A DNA stretch of 64,000 nucleotides from Apium graveolens (Eukaryota; Streptophyta; Magnoliopsida; Apiales; Apiaceae). The notes beneath the pieces were generated by a model, which worked only from the letters and a program-made list of their open reading frames with translations, was not told the origin of the DNA and ran no database searches. Positions 44,350 to 57,454 of this stretch are shown here, piece after piece. Location: the NCBI RefSeq assembly GCF_009905375.1, contig NC_133647.1:2280735-2344734 (forward strand), read 5' to 3'. A program made the translations under genes and the position numbers. Numbering within the stretch: position 1 is the stretch's first letter; each line of letters begins with the position of its first letter.

Positions 44350-46426
44350 ATATACTCGGGAACATCGACTCCCGATTTTAGAAAGTGTTCACCTTTGGGT
44401 CCCCTATACTAAGGGTATATGCAACCACTGCTTATCTCTAGCGTAGGTATTATGCAACTTATAAGCAATTGAATCAACAATATATATATCAAGAGTACGA
44501 AACAGACATGCATATATACCATATCACATGCTCCAATATATCGCAAAATTTGCTAATAACAATCATGCACTTATCACAAGATAATGCGTATACATATATT
44601 TACATCACAACAACATTATAACGGGTAGAAAACTTGTCTGAGTGTCCCGATGTAGACTTAAGCTTAGAGTGGGTCCGGTAACCTATGAACAACAACATAA
44701 GCCGGAATTAAACCATGGTCGCTTAAGAAACTAGACTTTAACCATTTAGAGCCCTAACGTTCGCTTTCGCGCTTAACGATTCACTTAAGTCGCTCGAGTA
44801 CCCTCGGCTCCACTATTTTTAATAAATTAACCATTAAGAGTTTTAAGGCGATTCTTTCGCGAGTACCTTACCAACTGCCTAATCCACTTAACATAATTGT
44901 TTCATACCCCAATTAGTCATTTAAAGTCCTTAACCAAGGTTTCAAAGTAAGGTGAGGGGTAATGGTTTGGTCGCGAAACGCCGTTACTTAAAACGGTCGT
45001 TTCTCCTAAACCGTACATCGGAATCAAACGAACTATATATCAAAACGAAGCTCGTAACATGAACTATCTAATCATAGCAATGGTCAAAACCTAGCAGTGA
45101 GTTCATGGGTCCTAATGTTAAGAACAAAAACAGTCTAAAGTAAATCGGACATTACGACGACTATGTTTACGCGATTACCCAAATTTATACCACTCCAAAT
45201 CAACCCACAATCAACCCACAATCAACATCCCAATCAAAATCCATCCATATTTCACCATAACAGCCCCAACAACTCAATATTATCAATTTATACTATTCTC
45301 AAACATGAATTTAAACTATACTTAAGTTTATTAATCAACAATCCAAGAATTACAACTCCAAAAACATCACAAAACCAACTAACCTCTACATACACAACAA
45401 TCAAGCCTCTCATGAACTATAACAACAAAGCTAAACCTAATACTCAAGTAAATTTAGGGTTTGGAGGGGTTATACCTTCCTTGGAGAGTGGAGAATCAAG
45501 TAATTAGCTTGTAATCACCCTTAAAAGTCCTTATCCAAGCTTAATCTAAACAAAAACTCAAGAACACAAATTTTAGTTCTTGAAAAACACTATTCACCCT
45601 CTTCTTCCATGATTTTTAGGAAGAGATTGAGAGTGAATTAGAAGCTCAAACTTATGTTATATCTATGTATAAGGAGTCTTAGATAATTACCATGCTAATT
45701 AACAAAGCTTGGAACTAGGATTTTGAATTTTTCTTCTTGAAAAACCAAGAGAGGCCGAGAGCTTTGATGAAGAAAAGAGAAGTCAACTTTGTGTTTTGGT
45801 GAAAATGAATTGTTTTGGCTTGGTTGGTTGCTTTTGATTTGTTTTATTACTTTTAACCATGGTAACTTTTGTGTGGTTCTAAATCAACCAACAACACACT
45901 TTGCTTTGGTCATGCTTATGTCATCATGTGATGTCACCCTCCCACATTTGTCCTCTTCTTATTGGTTTGATGACATCATCCCCACTAACCTCTTTGATTA
46001 GCTTCTAATTACTGGGCTAATGACCGCTGATCTGTTATACTGTTCGCTTAACTTTCGTTTTCGTTTATCATTTGAGGGATCATACCCGGGATCTTATTAC
46101 TTGGGTTCCCTTAACCTTTCTCAATATATTATATTCCTTTTATGATCCTCTCTTAAAATCCTTGAATTTAAATCCTTTTTATCCTGTTACCTTATACTCA
46201 ATTCTTTCGATATCTGGTGGATTTTCGGGAAACATCAAAGTGTTCGGATTTGGATTCTGACGATCTTTACATACACTTATTTATCATAAAGAGTACTAAT
46301 ACGATCTCAGAATAACAATAAAAGAACCCCTACATAGTGTGGTATGAAAAGTTTTCTTATTCAGCATAATCAGCAAAAGCACTATTCATAAGGGTTTCAA
46401 AAATTCCAAAAATTGGGGTTATTACA
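42667..46426 (-). repeat. 3' LTR of element F (598-bp deletion)
   Basis: Plus strand tgtaacacccccagatccgg...ggggttattaca, 3,760 bp. Compared with the 5' LTR it lacks about 598 bp (52645-53242), joined at a caa microhomology near 43110. It contains five units of a 54-bp tandem repeat at 43992-44265 and an (AT)n run at about 44318-44351. Open frames such as 45163-45507 are LTR sequence with low-complexity translation. Confidence 0.9.
43992..44265. repeat. Five-unit 54-bp tandem repeat in LTR F
   Basis: Units start cggagtcataag(t/c)cctcg at 43992, 44045, 44101, 44154 and 44209, alternating about 53 and 56 bp. Each carries a self-complementary core (gaatgaatatt...aatattcatt). The matching array in the other LTR is at about 54124-54398. 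It is absent from the related solo LTR H. Confidence 0.85.
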
Positions 46427-46441
46427 GTCTCCCCTCCTTAA
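46427..46441 (-). promoter_or_regulatory. Polypurine tract of element F
   Basis: The plus strand gtctcccctccttaa reads ttaaggaggggagac in minus sense, next to the 3' LTR start. Confidence 0.8.
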
Positions 46442-49400
46442 AAGGATTACGTCCCGGATCCAGACAGAAAATGAATAGGGATAATTTCTTAGCATTGCAC
46501 TTTCTAACTCTCAAGTAAATTTTCCCACATTGTAGTTCTTCCATCAAACTCTGAATAGTTTGATAACCCTTCTCCTAAGCACTTGTTCCTTTTTCAATCT
46601 ATAACCCTTCCTGGTTGCTCCATATAGGTTACGTCTGGTTGCATGTCTATGCGCTCATATGCCCCTATTTATCTGGCATCTGAATTACACTTCCTTAACA
46701 TTGATACGTGAAACACGTTATGACTTGCTACTTGTTCGGGGGTAGGGCTAGCTCATATGCTAACTTCCCAATACGTCTTAATATATCCAAGGGTCCAACA
46801 ATTCGTGGACTTAAACTTTCCTTTCTTTCCAACCCTCATCAATTCTTTTTAAGGGAATACTTTTAACAATACAAGGTTCCCTCCTTCATACTCTTTGTCC
46901 TTTCATTGTCAAATCAGCATACTTCTTATGTCCATCTTGGGCTACTCTCAGCCGTCCTCTGATTAGATCTATTATATTCTTGGTCCCGTGGACCACTGCT
47001 GGTCCGAGCATCATGCGCTCTACAACTTCATCCTAACATAAGGGAGATCGACATTGTCTTCCCTCAAAGATCTCATAAGATGACATCTCGATACCTGACA
47101 TACGATCTATTATCGTAAGAAAACTCAATCCGCGTTAAGTGATCATTCCAAATTCTTTCAAGTCTATTGCACAGACTCTCATTATAGTTTTTAGCATTAG
47201 AGCTTTTGCTTCTCAATACCCATTCTTTTCCAGTTCGTAATCGCTACTACCTTTCGTTCCTAATATTATACTGGTTGTACTTTTGCTCGTTAGCGTTCTA
47301 TAAACTTTTAATAACCACGTCAACCTTAGTATCACGAATGTGTTTCCATTCTGAATACCACCATAACTTTACCACTCCTTTTTCAGCTGTTTCTATTTTC
47401 CAAAGTTTGATCAATCATATAGAAGTAAAAGAATTTATTGAGAGATCATTATGATCATGAACACTTGTTATATTGCATAGTTAGTACAGAAGGTGGCCAG
47501 CCTTTTGTACTTGACAAGCAATTAAACAACATGTGGTATCCTACTAGGCTTCTATCACACAGATAAATATTCATTCGGCAATACCTCCCCTTCTGGAAGG
47601 GTTGTTCTTCTCAGCTTATATGAAATGAAAAGAAGAGAAAAGAACGAATTGAAGAGAATTGTATATATGAAAAAAAATATACTGCCACAAAATATCTGGC
47701 TTGGAACCTACCTCCGAACTATAGAGGTTTGTCATAGGAGAACAAAACATATGTGTATATATATCAACATTAAGTATTATCGCATCGCATTTCGCATGCT
47801 TAAATATTTTTTCTATTCCGTCCATCATTCTATGGACCCATGCTCTTCCTCGAGCTTATACTCAATCACCTTTGAAACTCCCTCGACATCGAAAATCGAA
47901 TCTGGAATCTCATTTTATACTCATCGTTACTAGAATTCTATGCTTGTATCGTAACCTTCCTCGTATAGTAATACGACTCTCTATTGATAAGAAGGAATAA
48001 GTATTCAATAGGTAGATAATCTACTTAATTAGTCTATCAATGATAACTTATACACCACCACGACCCGATTAGTGGTACTTAATCTCAACATCCATTCCAA
48101 TACAACTCTCACGGTTGTAATCGACTCATTACTCGTAGAATCATTGCTGCATTACTGTGGTCCATCGCTGACCTACTGTAGTTACTTATTTTCTATGAAA
48201 TCTTAATAGCTAACCATACGGAGTCCATACATGTCGTATCAAATTCTTCTAAGGAGGTAACATGATCACCATTCATGATTCATGAAGAATACTCCTGAAC
48301 TTGATGTACATATGACATGAAGCAGATAAAATTGCAGAAGAGTTTCAATCAAAACAATGATAGCAGGTTAATACTATTCTTAATCATATGCCTTCAATAG
48401 AAGACTTAACTCAAAGGTTTGTTTAGTCCTTTTTAAAACATGGTCTTGGCTTTTTCTCAAGATAGGACCTTCTAAGATAGATAGCCCGCTCATGGCGATT
48501 ATACGAATTAAACCTTTACCAAACTACTATTACGGTTGGGTATTGCACAGTCATCAGAAGGAATGTCAATCTTCCAAACCATAATACAACCTTTACGGCT
48601 TCAACCATTATCACTGTATTCCTCTGGCACGAGCGCCTATAATTGCTCTCTTACACTTAAATTGTCGGCCACCTCTTTGGCCTTTCCTGATAGTAAAATT
48701 TCCTTACAATCAATGTCGTTTGAACGATCTCCAACTAAATTTTCTACCTCATTTCCAATCACTGCTTGTGTGAAGATGTTTTCCTTAAAATCTGATGAGT
48801 AAAAAAAAATACCACCATTTTTTTTACATAAGTTATTGTCTCAGTCTTTAGAGGTTAATCATTGTCACGACTGACTCTCGATCATACTTAGGAAGTCTCT
48901 TATCTTGGGTCCTTCTTTTTTTCACCATTCTTGACCTTCGTTAGGTTCAATCTATACTTTCTCATGGTTTAACATGTGCCCCACTTGGCATTATTATTAT
49001 TACTTCATATTTCCTTTATCAAAATTTCTATTCTTGAGAATTTTGAATATTACCTTTCTCCTTGTAAAACCTCTAAGGTTATCCTTGAATCGTTCCTCCT
49101 GTATTCCTTAGATACAGGGCATATCAAAATACCATTTACTAATACTAGAACCATTGTCTATATACTTCTAAAAAATTTCTCTACTGATCTTTAAAGGTTG
49201 TTGTTACCTTAATCCTTTCCAATTTATACTGTCAAAACTCATACTATCCCTATTAAGGATGAAATGCCAACCTTTATGCATTCCCTTAGGATTCATTCTA
49301 AGTTACAGATGTTCTATCCTTAATTCCACCTTTAAAAAGGTACATGCATCCTTCCATGGATAAATCAAGTCATATATCCCTGATAAGGGTGTCTTATTCA

Positions 49401-51161
49401 ATCATTCCCACCCAGATAGTCTATACCAATTTCACAATAGCATCCTTATTCAAACTGAGGTCAACACATATGGCCTTCAAAGGATAACAATGGTTACCCG
49501 CTTTTCTTTCCTAATTTGGTAATGATAACATGGATGTTATGGAAGATATTGGTCGTGTTCAACGTGAACATCTTCTTAATAAATCCTCATTTTCTTCTGT
49601 TGTTTATCTCCGCAGTCATCTCAATATTGGGATGTCTTTCATACCTGGTGTCTCCCTTTCTGGGTATCATTCCACCGGTCTTACACTTCACATTCTTGAA
49701 GGTCACTTCCTTCATCCAATTTTCCTAATTTCTTACTTCCTTGTCTCCTCAGTCTATCCGCGTCTCATTATTTATCCTTCGAACTATCTCAAGGTTTCCT
49801 CGAATCCTCCCAACTTACAGGGGATACAATATATGTATCTCTTATGCCTTCAACCATCAATTTAACTCATGGTGAATCACCCTCATCCTGACGATTACAT
49901 ACTTTTCTATTTCTATTGCTACGAGTCTTTAGGGTTTCCTCAAACCCAACTTCCTTATCATTCCTCAAACTCTATTGCCTTTATATTCCTTTCCACTTCA
50001 GTTTCTTTTTATTTTCCTTTCTCTTATCATTATTTCATGAATCAACACAACATAAGCATTGATTTCAAACATCCCGTCATTCTGGATTCGTGTCCTCAGA
50101 ACGAATCTTGACAGCTTTTACAACTTAGATTCATAATTCACCATACTCGTCCGCCTTTGTTCTGGCTCTTAAAGCTTTTACACTATCTCCCTAACCATGG
50201 GATTTTCTTTCTCGAAAATAATTGAATGAACTTTAATCAGTTTATCATAACCTCTTGCTCTGTGCCTTTCTTGATCTTTCACCAGTGGGTGGTCTCTCTC
50301 TTAGGAGGGTAAGTGACAGAAACAGTCTTTTATGATTCGTCAATCATTTAGAATCTTAAATGATTCCTGTATTTCCTTTAGCCAGGCTCTTTCCTCGACT
50401 GGGTCAGCTATTTTCTTGGAACTCTGAGAGCTTAGCGACTTAAAGGTCCTGAAAGAATTTCACACCACATTGTTTCCTCAAGGTGGTGATTAGGGGTAAG
50501 AGTATAAGTTTTGTTTTAGGCAGGTCCATGGACTGCCCAATAGGAGTACCATCCTGGTTCTTCCTATCTTGCTCGACTTCTGTTTTTTCAGTCTAAATAT
50601 TTCTTCCTACTCCCTATAATTAGGGTCATCTTTTAATTTAAAATCCTCATTTTCCACTTCATTATATTCTGGGTTCCTTATATCTTAATTACGACCTCCC
50701 TGATTATCATATTCAAGGTTTGCCCCTAATCTTATTCCTCATGGGGGCATAATGCTTGGAAAATTTTTGAGAATCTCTGGATATTTGTCTTACTTACTTT
50801 GCTTAAGTCTTTCCCTCGTTCTGTCCTTACATGATTGCAAATTATGAATTCTCAAGTTCTATAAACTTCATGACACTCTCTTAAGTGTTAATAGTGCAAT
50901 TAACAATATGAACTTATCACAAACAAACTGATTTGAACTGAAATTAACGAATATATACATAACCATTTGTTCAAGGGTACAACAACTGAACACATTAAAG
51001 AGAATTACATCATTTGATCTGATCGCTTCTATCCCAAAAGTACTACAATAGATAATCATCTAGTCATTAAAACTAATCTTTCATAACTTAGGCTAATCCT
51101 CCAAAAGCGGTGCTATATGAAACCCTTGTCTGATCGCTCTGGCTCTACACACTACCATGGA
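46442..51161 (-). pseudogene. Element F pol and rest of gag, heavily decayed
   Basis: Minus-strand Ty3/gypsy coding region with many stops and frame slips. The 3' end is readable. Near 46460-46620 it gives WKNYNVGKFT, a TGA in place of Trp, then ELESAMLRNYPYSF, the pattern of an integrase C-terminal chromodomain, followed by RDVILL. Near 47080-47180 it gives RIEFSYDN, like the integrase LPLIEFSYNN block. Toward 50,800 MPP-type and charged gag-like pieces appear. I could not locate the RT catalytic box by eye. No functional protein can be made. Confidence 0.6.
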
Positions 51162-51935
51162 TCAAGAAATGCGGGCACGCACGACATCCCTAACCTGCTC
51201 CATCACAGAGGTGATGAGGTCTAAGATAGTTGCAAGTAGAGCTGGATCAACCTGACCCTCAAGATGGCCTCTAGCTGTAATTCGGGTGGTAGCCTCAATC
51301 CTTTCCATGCTATAAGCTAGTCCTGCCGGAAGTACCCCGCCCTCAATTCTTGGTGCAGTAAGTCGATCCAACAGATCACTTCTAACATTACGGGCCTCAG
51401 ACAGGCCACCCAAAATCATATGATAATTGGCGATAAGAGAAGCCTGAGTGGTAGCATCTAGCAGTCCATGGGATGCAGGTGGTGCAGACCCAGGAGATCC
51501 AAATGGATAACCAAGCACGGTATCAGGTGACAATAGTGCAAGAGATAAAGGTGGCATTTAGTCAGTAGGTGCTGGGCTCTGTACAGGGGAGGGAACAGGA
51601 ATTGGTGGAACCTCATGGATGTCTTCAGGAACCTCTGGAAAAGGGTCTGATACCGGTATAATTGGTGTCGTGGAAGGCCCCACTCCTTCAGCCCTCATTA
51701 ACCTTTGTGCCCTTGGTAACTCTTCATCCTCTAGTACCACCCTCGCGGCCATTCTTGCTCTGGTAGTCGCCCTGACTACGTTCATCAATTCCTTAGCGGT
51801 CCTCTCTTTATTCTCGTCAGGATCCTCCACGAGATCCTCCTCAGCAACAATCCCTTCTGGGATAACATCCTCAACCGCAACATTCTCAATATGAATCTTA
51901 TCCGGTCCCTCATTAGGGTACTCTATCGGATTCAC
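51162..51935 (-). pseudogene. Element F leader-proximal ORF (gag position)
   Basis: First reading frame after the primer-binding site: MNPIEYPNEGPDKIHIENVA, an acidic Pro-rich N-terminal half (VPEDIHEVPPIPVPSPVQ), then one in-frame TAA and MPPLSLALLSPDTVLGYPF to VMEQVRDVVRARIS-stop. About 257 codons in all, with only one stop, so it is much better preserved than the pol behind it. It lacks a zinc knuckle. It could be the N-terminal part of gag or a separate leader ORF. Confidence 0.5.
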
Positions 51936-52180
51936 AATTTGATCTCCAACATGTAATAAAACATCCTCATGCTGATGCTCCTGAACCTCAGGGTTCGGTG
52001 CCCCGCTGCCCTATACGAGAACGAACTATGTTACTATCATGATATTTATAAGGGTTCCCGAAAGGGTTTTAACTGTCAGTGCTACTTTAAGTAGTCCGAC
52101 TATAAACTTGGCAAGAGTTCTTATTATCTTAGTGAACTTATTATCATAACGCCTCATCATCTCTGAGGTTTATAATGCTT

Positions 52181-52193
52181 AGCTCTGATACCA
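52181..52193 (-). promoter_or_regulatory. Primer-binding site of element F
   Basis: agctctgatacca, reverse complement TGGTATCAGAGCT, four bases from the 5' LTR. Confidence 0.85.
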
Positions 52194-52197
52194 TTTC

Positions 52198-55100
52198 TGT
52201 AATACCCCCAGATCCGGGGTCGGGGATCCGGGTCGTCACGATTTCCATTTCCCTTAATAATACTTAATCTTAACAATCAACCAACTGCTGCGTACTATGA
52301 CCCCACAATATACACACACACACACCACAAGTTATAGTCCCAGAGATGACTACCAAAAATAACACAAGTCATTTTATTCCAAAATTATAAGCCATTATAC
52401 CTCAAAAGGGTTTCTGAATAAATTTACATTTCTTTGCCATTATTACAATTCATAAATATACATAAATCTGGTACATGAGAAGTGGAAAGTCTAGCCTATT
52501 GGTAATTTCTACCTCAGTTACAACGGCATCAACGCTTCCAGAAAACTGCGGAACGTTTCCTATCCGCTTATGAATTGGAAGCTTGGTCATGTTCATCCTT
52601 TTTATCTGTTGTTGTGTGATGAAGGAAGAAAGCAAGGGTGAGCAAAAAGCCCACCGAAATAATATATATAATAATTAACAATATATGAGCATTCTCATAG
52701 TACTCATGAAAGTCTTGGTCAAGAAGAAATGAACCAAGTTGATATCTTAACGCGACCAAGTCGCAAAATATTCAGTATATGTATATACATATATACTTTT
52801 CACAATCTTTGAAATCCTCTGACATGTATAATATACACAGAGTTCCAGTTTATAACTGTATAAAAATATCGTTGCAAGGTGATCTAATATATCTAACCTT
52901 GTCTCAACATTTTTCTGAAACCTTTGTCATTCATAAGACATTCATTAACTAGATATAAGTTTAAGAGATGAAGTTACAAGATACTCCAATATACTTATAT
53001 CTTTTCCGAATACTACTTGAACTACCACCGTTCAATGTATAAATAGTTCATCCCATAGATTAAGCTACAAGACAAAACTTGTATAGAATCAACCTTTAAA
53101 ATATCATCAAAATAAAATGAAGTTACGAGATACTTCATTTGATGCAAATATCATTTTGAAAACTCGACCCTGCCAACACTCAACAATCACCCAACCGTAG
53201 CCTTTCTATCGAAGTGCTCTGGGTAGTGTTGCAGAAATATCCAATTGGATGATGAACTCATTACGGGAGTTTGCCGCGCCAGGAAGACCACTTACGATGA
53301 TCAGTCGTAGTAGTACAACCCCACCATTTTCTACATGTAGAGGAGAACCTGTCGGATTTACATGTCAACCGAACACAGGACTCCTAAGGAAGGGACCGTC
53401 TTAGCGGAACTTCCAGGCCATTTGGGCCAATATAATTAGGCTGGGCCGGCGCCACTCGACCACTTACGCCACTCCTAGTTCAGATGAAATCCATGACTCT
53501 GAAACGTAAAGCTCGTCCCCACTTTCCCCAAGTAGAAACTTGTTGATACGGCTCCACCAAGGAGTCGTATCTAGTTGGAAAGGAAAACTCACCGATATTT
53601 CCCAGGCGATGCCTGTTAATGGATTAACTTGTTCCAAGAATTTTACTTCCCGAGTATTGGGTAAGTAATCAAAAACTCTTTTATCAAAATAGCAACCTTG
53701 TTGCGAATATAAAACACACCACAGAGCCGGATCCCTCAGGTTTTGAGCGAATATTTAAATTCCCTTTGAAAGGAAGATCTTAAATATAAAAATGAGTTTT
53801 GGGATCCGTCCTAACCTTTAAAATCATTTTGAGGACTCGAAAACATTTTTAAGAATGTTTGGAGTGATGCTGATTTAATAAAATAAATCAGTCCCAATAT
53901 ATTAGAAAATATCTGAATATTATTATTTAAATAATATTCCCATAAAGAATAATCTTTATAAAAATAATTGAACTCGAAGTTGTAAAACTTATACTTGAAA
54001 TGAATATTAATAACCAAAGATATACTTATACGGAAGTAATATCTTTATTTGAATAATCAAAAGTAAGTTTGATTATCGACACATTATTCTTTAATAAAAT
54101 AAAGAATATTATTTAGTAAATAATCAGAGTTATAAGTCCTCGAATGAATATTCAAAAATATTCATTAATAAAATAAACGGAGTCATAAGCCCTCGAATGA
54201 ATATTCAAAATAATATTCATTAAATAAAGTAAGCGGAGTCATAAGTCCTCGAATGAATATTCAAAAATATTCATTAATAAAATAAACGGAGTGATAAGCC
54301 CTCGAATGAATATTCAAAATAATATTCATTAAATAAAGTAAGCGGAGTCATAAGTTCTCGAATGAATACTCAAAATAATATTCATTAAATAAAATAAGGT
54401 TATCGAATAAACCTTATTCGATTAATAGTTTTGAAAACTATATCATTAATATATATATATAAAAATATATATATATATATATATATAATATACTCGGGAA
54501 CATCGACTCCCGGTTTTAGAAAGTGTTCACCTTTGGGTCCCCTATACTAAGGGTATATGCAACCACTGCTTATCTCTAGCGTAGGTATTATGCAACTTAT
54601 AAGTAATTGAATCAACAATATATATATCAAGAGTACGAAACAGACATGCATATATACCATATCACATGCTCCAATATATCACAAAATTTGCTAATAACAA
54701 TCATGCACTTATCACAAGATAATGCATATACATATATTTACATCACAACAACAGTATAACGGGTAGAAAACTTGCCTGAGTGTCCCGATGTAGACTTAAG
54801 CTTAGAGTGAGTCCGGTAACCTATGAACAACAACATAAGCCGTAATTAAACCATGGTCGCTTAAGAAACTAGACTTTAACCATTTAGAGCCCTAACGTTC
54901 GCTTTCGCGCTTAACGATTCACTTAAGTCGCTCGAGTACCCTCGGCTCCACCATTTTTAATAAATTAACCATTAAGAGTTTTAAGGCGATTCTTTCTCGA
55001 GTACCTTACCAACTGCCTAATCCACTTAACATAATTGTTTCATACCCCAATTAATCATTTAAAGTCCTTAACCAAGGTTTCAAAGTAAGGTGAGGGGTAA

Positions 55101-56552
55101 TGGTTCTGTCGCGAAACGCCGTTACTTAAAATGGTCGTTTCTCCTAAACCGTACATCGGAATCAAACGAACTATATATCAAAATGAAGCTCGTAACATGA
55201 ACTATCTAATAATGGCAATGGTCAAAACCTAGCAGTGAGTTCATGGGTCCTAATGTTAAGAACAAAAACAGTCTAAAGTAAATCGGACATTACGATGGCT
55301 ATGTTTACGCGATTACCCAAATTTATACCACTCCAAATCAACCCACAATCAACATCCCAATCAAAATCCATCCATATTTCACCATAACAGCCCCAACAAC
55401 TCAATATTATCAATTTATACTATTCTCAAACATAAATTTAAACTATACTTAAGTTCATTAATCAACAATCCAAGTATTACAACTCCAAAAACATCACAAA
55501 ACCAACTAACCTCTACATACACAACAATCAAGCCTCTCATGAACTATAACAACAAAGCTAAACCTAATACTCAAGTAAATTTAGGGTTTGGAGGGGTTAT
55601 ACCTTCCTTGGAGAGTGGAGAATCAAGTAATTAGCTTGGAATCACCCTTAAAAGTCCTTATCCAAGCTTAATCTAAACAAAAACTCAAGAACAAAAATTT
55701 TAGTTCTTGAAAAATACTATTCACCCTCTTCTTCCATGATTTTTAGGAAGAGATTGAGAGTGAATTAGAAGCTCAAACTTATGCTATATCTATGTATAAG
55801 GAGTCTTAGATAATTACCTTGCTAATTAACAAAGCTTGGAACTAGGATTTTGAATTTTTCTTCTTGAAAAACCAAGAGAGGCCGAGAGCTTTGATGAAGA
55901 AAAGAGAAGTCAACTTTGTGTTTTGGTGAAAATGAATTGTTTTGGCTTGGTTGGTTGCTTTTGATTTGTTTTATTACTTTTAACCATGGTAACTTTTGTG
56001 TGGTTCTAAATCAACCAACAACACACTTTGCTTTGGTCATGCTTATGTCATCATGTGATGTCACCCTCCCACATTTGTCCTCTTCTTATTGGTTTGATGA
56101 CATCATCCCACTAACCTCTTTGATTAGCTTCTAATTACTTGGCTAATGACCGCTGATCTGTTATACGGTTCGCTTAACTTTCGTTTTCGTTTATCATTTG
56201 AGGGATCATACCCGGGATCTTATTACTTGGGTTCCCTTAACCTTTCTCAATACATTATATTCCTTTTATGATCCTCTCTTAAAATCCTTGAATTTAAATC
56301 CTTTTTATCCTGTTACCTTATACTCAATTCTTTCGATATCTGGTGGATTTTCGGGAAAAATCAAAGTGTTCGGATTTGGATTCTGACGATCTTTACATAC
56401 ACTTATTTATCATAAAGAGTACTAATACGATCTCAGAATAACAATAAAAGAACCCCTACATAGTGTGGTATGAAAAGTTTTCTTATTCAGCATAATCAGC
56501 AAAAGCACTATTCATAAGGGTTTCAAAAATTCCAAAAATTAGGGTTATTACA
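52198..56552 (-). repeat. 5' LTR of element F
   Basis: 4,355 bp, tgtaatacccccagatccgg...agggttattaca on the plus strand. It is colinear with 42667-46426 apart from the 598 bp missing there. It carries the second copy of the 54-bp tandem array (about 54124-54398) and an (AT)n run at about 54450-54489. Duplicate open frames (for example 55916-56134, matching 45789-46001) are LTR sequence shared by both ends, not genes. Confidence 0.9.
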
Positions 56553-56557
56553 GAAAT

Positions 56558-57393
56558 GCTAGGTGCTCATCAATGTCCTCCATGTCATCTTGGCTCAATG
56601 ATTCTTCACTTTCTGCAGCTAGCCCCTTACCCTTATTCTCACAGACCTTTGAAGTTGATTCTACAGCTTCCATCTTTATTTCCTTCTCCTTTTCCAGATC
56701 AGCAACTAGTGCAATGGATCCTCCTTTCTTCTTTCCTCTCTCCATTCTTTCATCCTGCTCTATCTCAAGCTCATAGGTCTTCAGAATGCTATACATTCTC
56801 TCCAAAGTAAACTCCTTATAATCTTGTGAGTTTCTTAATGAGACTATCATTGGTTTCCATTCCTTTGGAAGAGATCTGAGAAATTTCAGATTGGAGTCTT
56901 TAGTCTGATAGACTCTTCCATGCAACTTAAGAGCATTTAGTAGTTTTTGGAATCTACTAAAAATGTCAGTGAGTGACTCACTTTCTTCATTGTGAAAATG
57001 CTCATATTGCTGAATCAGGAGCTGCATTTTATTTTCTCTTACTTGCTCAGTGCCATCACAAATTATCTGTATATTATCCCAAACTTCCTTGGCAGTTTTG
57101 CAGTTGATGATGTTATCAAACATGTCTGCATCAACACCATTGAACAAAATGTTCATGGCCTTTTTATCTTTCCTGACTTGTTCAATATCAGGATCAGACC
57201 ATTCATGCCTTGGCTTTAGAACAGATGGCTCGTTTCCTGTTGCAGCTCTCATTGGAACATGAGGGCCTCTTTCTATGCAGTCCACATAGGCCTCATCTTG
57301 AGAAAGCATATAAAGATGCATCTTTACCTTCCAATGATGGTAATTATCTTTATCAAGAAAAGGAATCTTGACTCCAACATCTTTCTTGTTCAT
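56558..57393 (-). pseudogene. Element C gag, N-terminal part
   Basis: Starts MNKKDVGVKIPFLDKDNYHH about 50 bp after the primer-binding site. Copia gag features are WKVKMHLYMLSQDEAYVDCI, INCKTAKEVWDNIQ, QQYEHFHNEESESLTDIFSR and LKFLRSLPKEWKPMIVSLR. The frame is intact for 279 codons up to EHLAF, then runs into LTR F after the gaaat target site. The rest of gag is at 41088-42661. Confidence 0.9.
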
Positions 57394-57440
57394 CTTGCTG
57401 AATTGTTTTGATCTTTAAACTCTTTGTAGATTAAGAGCTT

Positions 57441-57452
57441 GCTCTTATACCA
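57441..57452 (-). promoter_or_regulatory. Primer-binding site of element C
   Basis: gctcttatacca, reverse complement TGGTATAAGAGC. One mismatch from the tRNA-Met site TGGTATCAGAGC, two bases from the LTR. Confidence 0.8.
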
Positions 57453-57454
57453 AT

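Larger units (their letters stand above)
42667..56552 (-). mobile_element. Element F: Ty3/gypsy chromovirus in gag of element C
   Basis: 13.9-kb element with 3.8 and 4.4-kb LTRs, a tRNA-Met primer-binding site, a polypurine tract and a 5-bp duplication gaaat. Removing it rejoins the gag frame of C (EHLAF to LSRRFAK). A chromodomain-like end of pol near 46460-46620 and the long LTRs point to a Tekay-type chromovirus. Coding regions are heavily decayed, although the LTRs look young by eye. It may have been copied as an already defective element with helper proteins. Confidence 0.9.

Noticed and set aside
45163..45507. 114-codon frame rich in Asn, Thr and Pro
   Set aside because: It lies wholly inside the 3' LTR of F. 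Composition follows the AT-rich base content, and the other LTR does not keep the frame.
45789..46001. Small open frame duplicated at 55916-56134
   Set aside because: The duplication is the LTR pair of element F. The peptide has no motif, and the second copy diverges by frameshift near its end.
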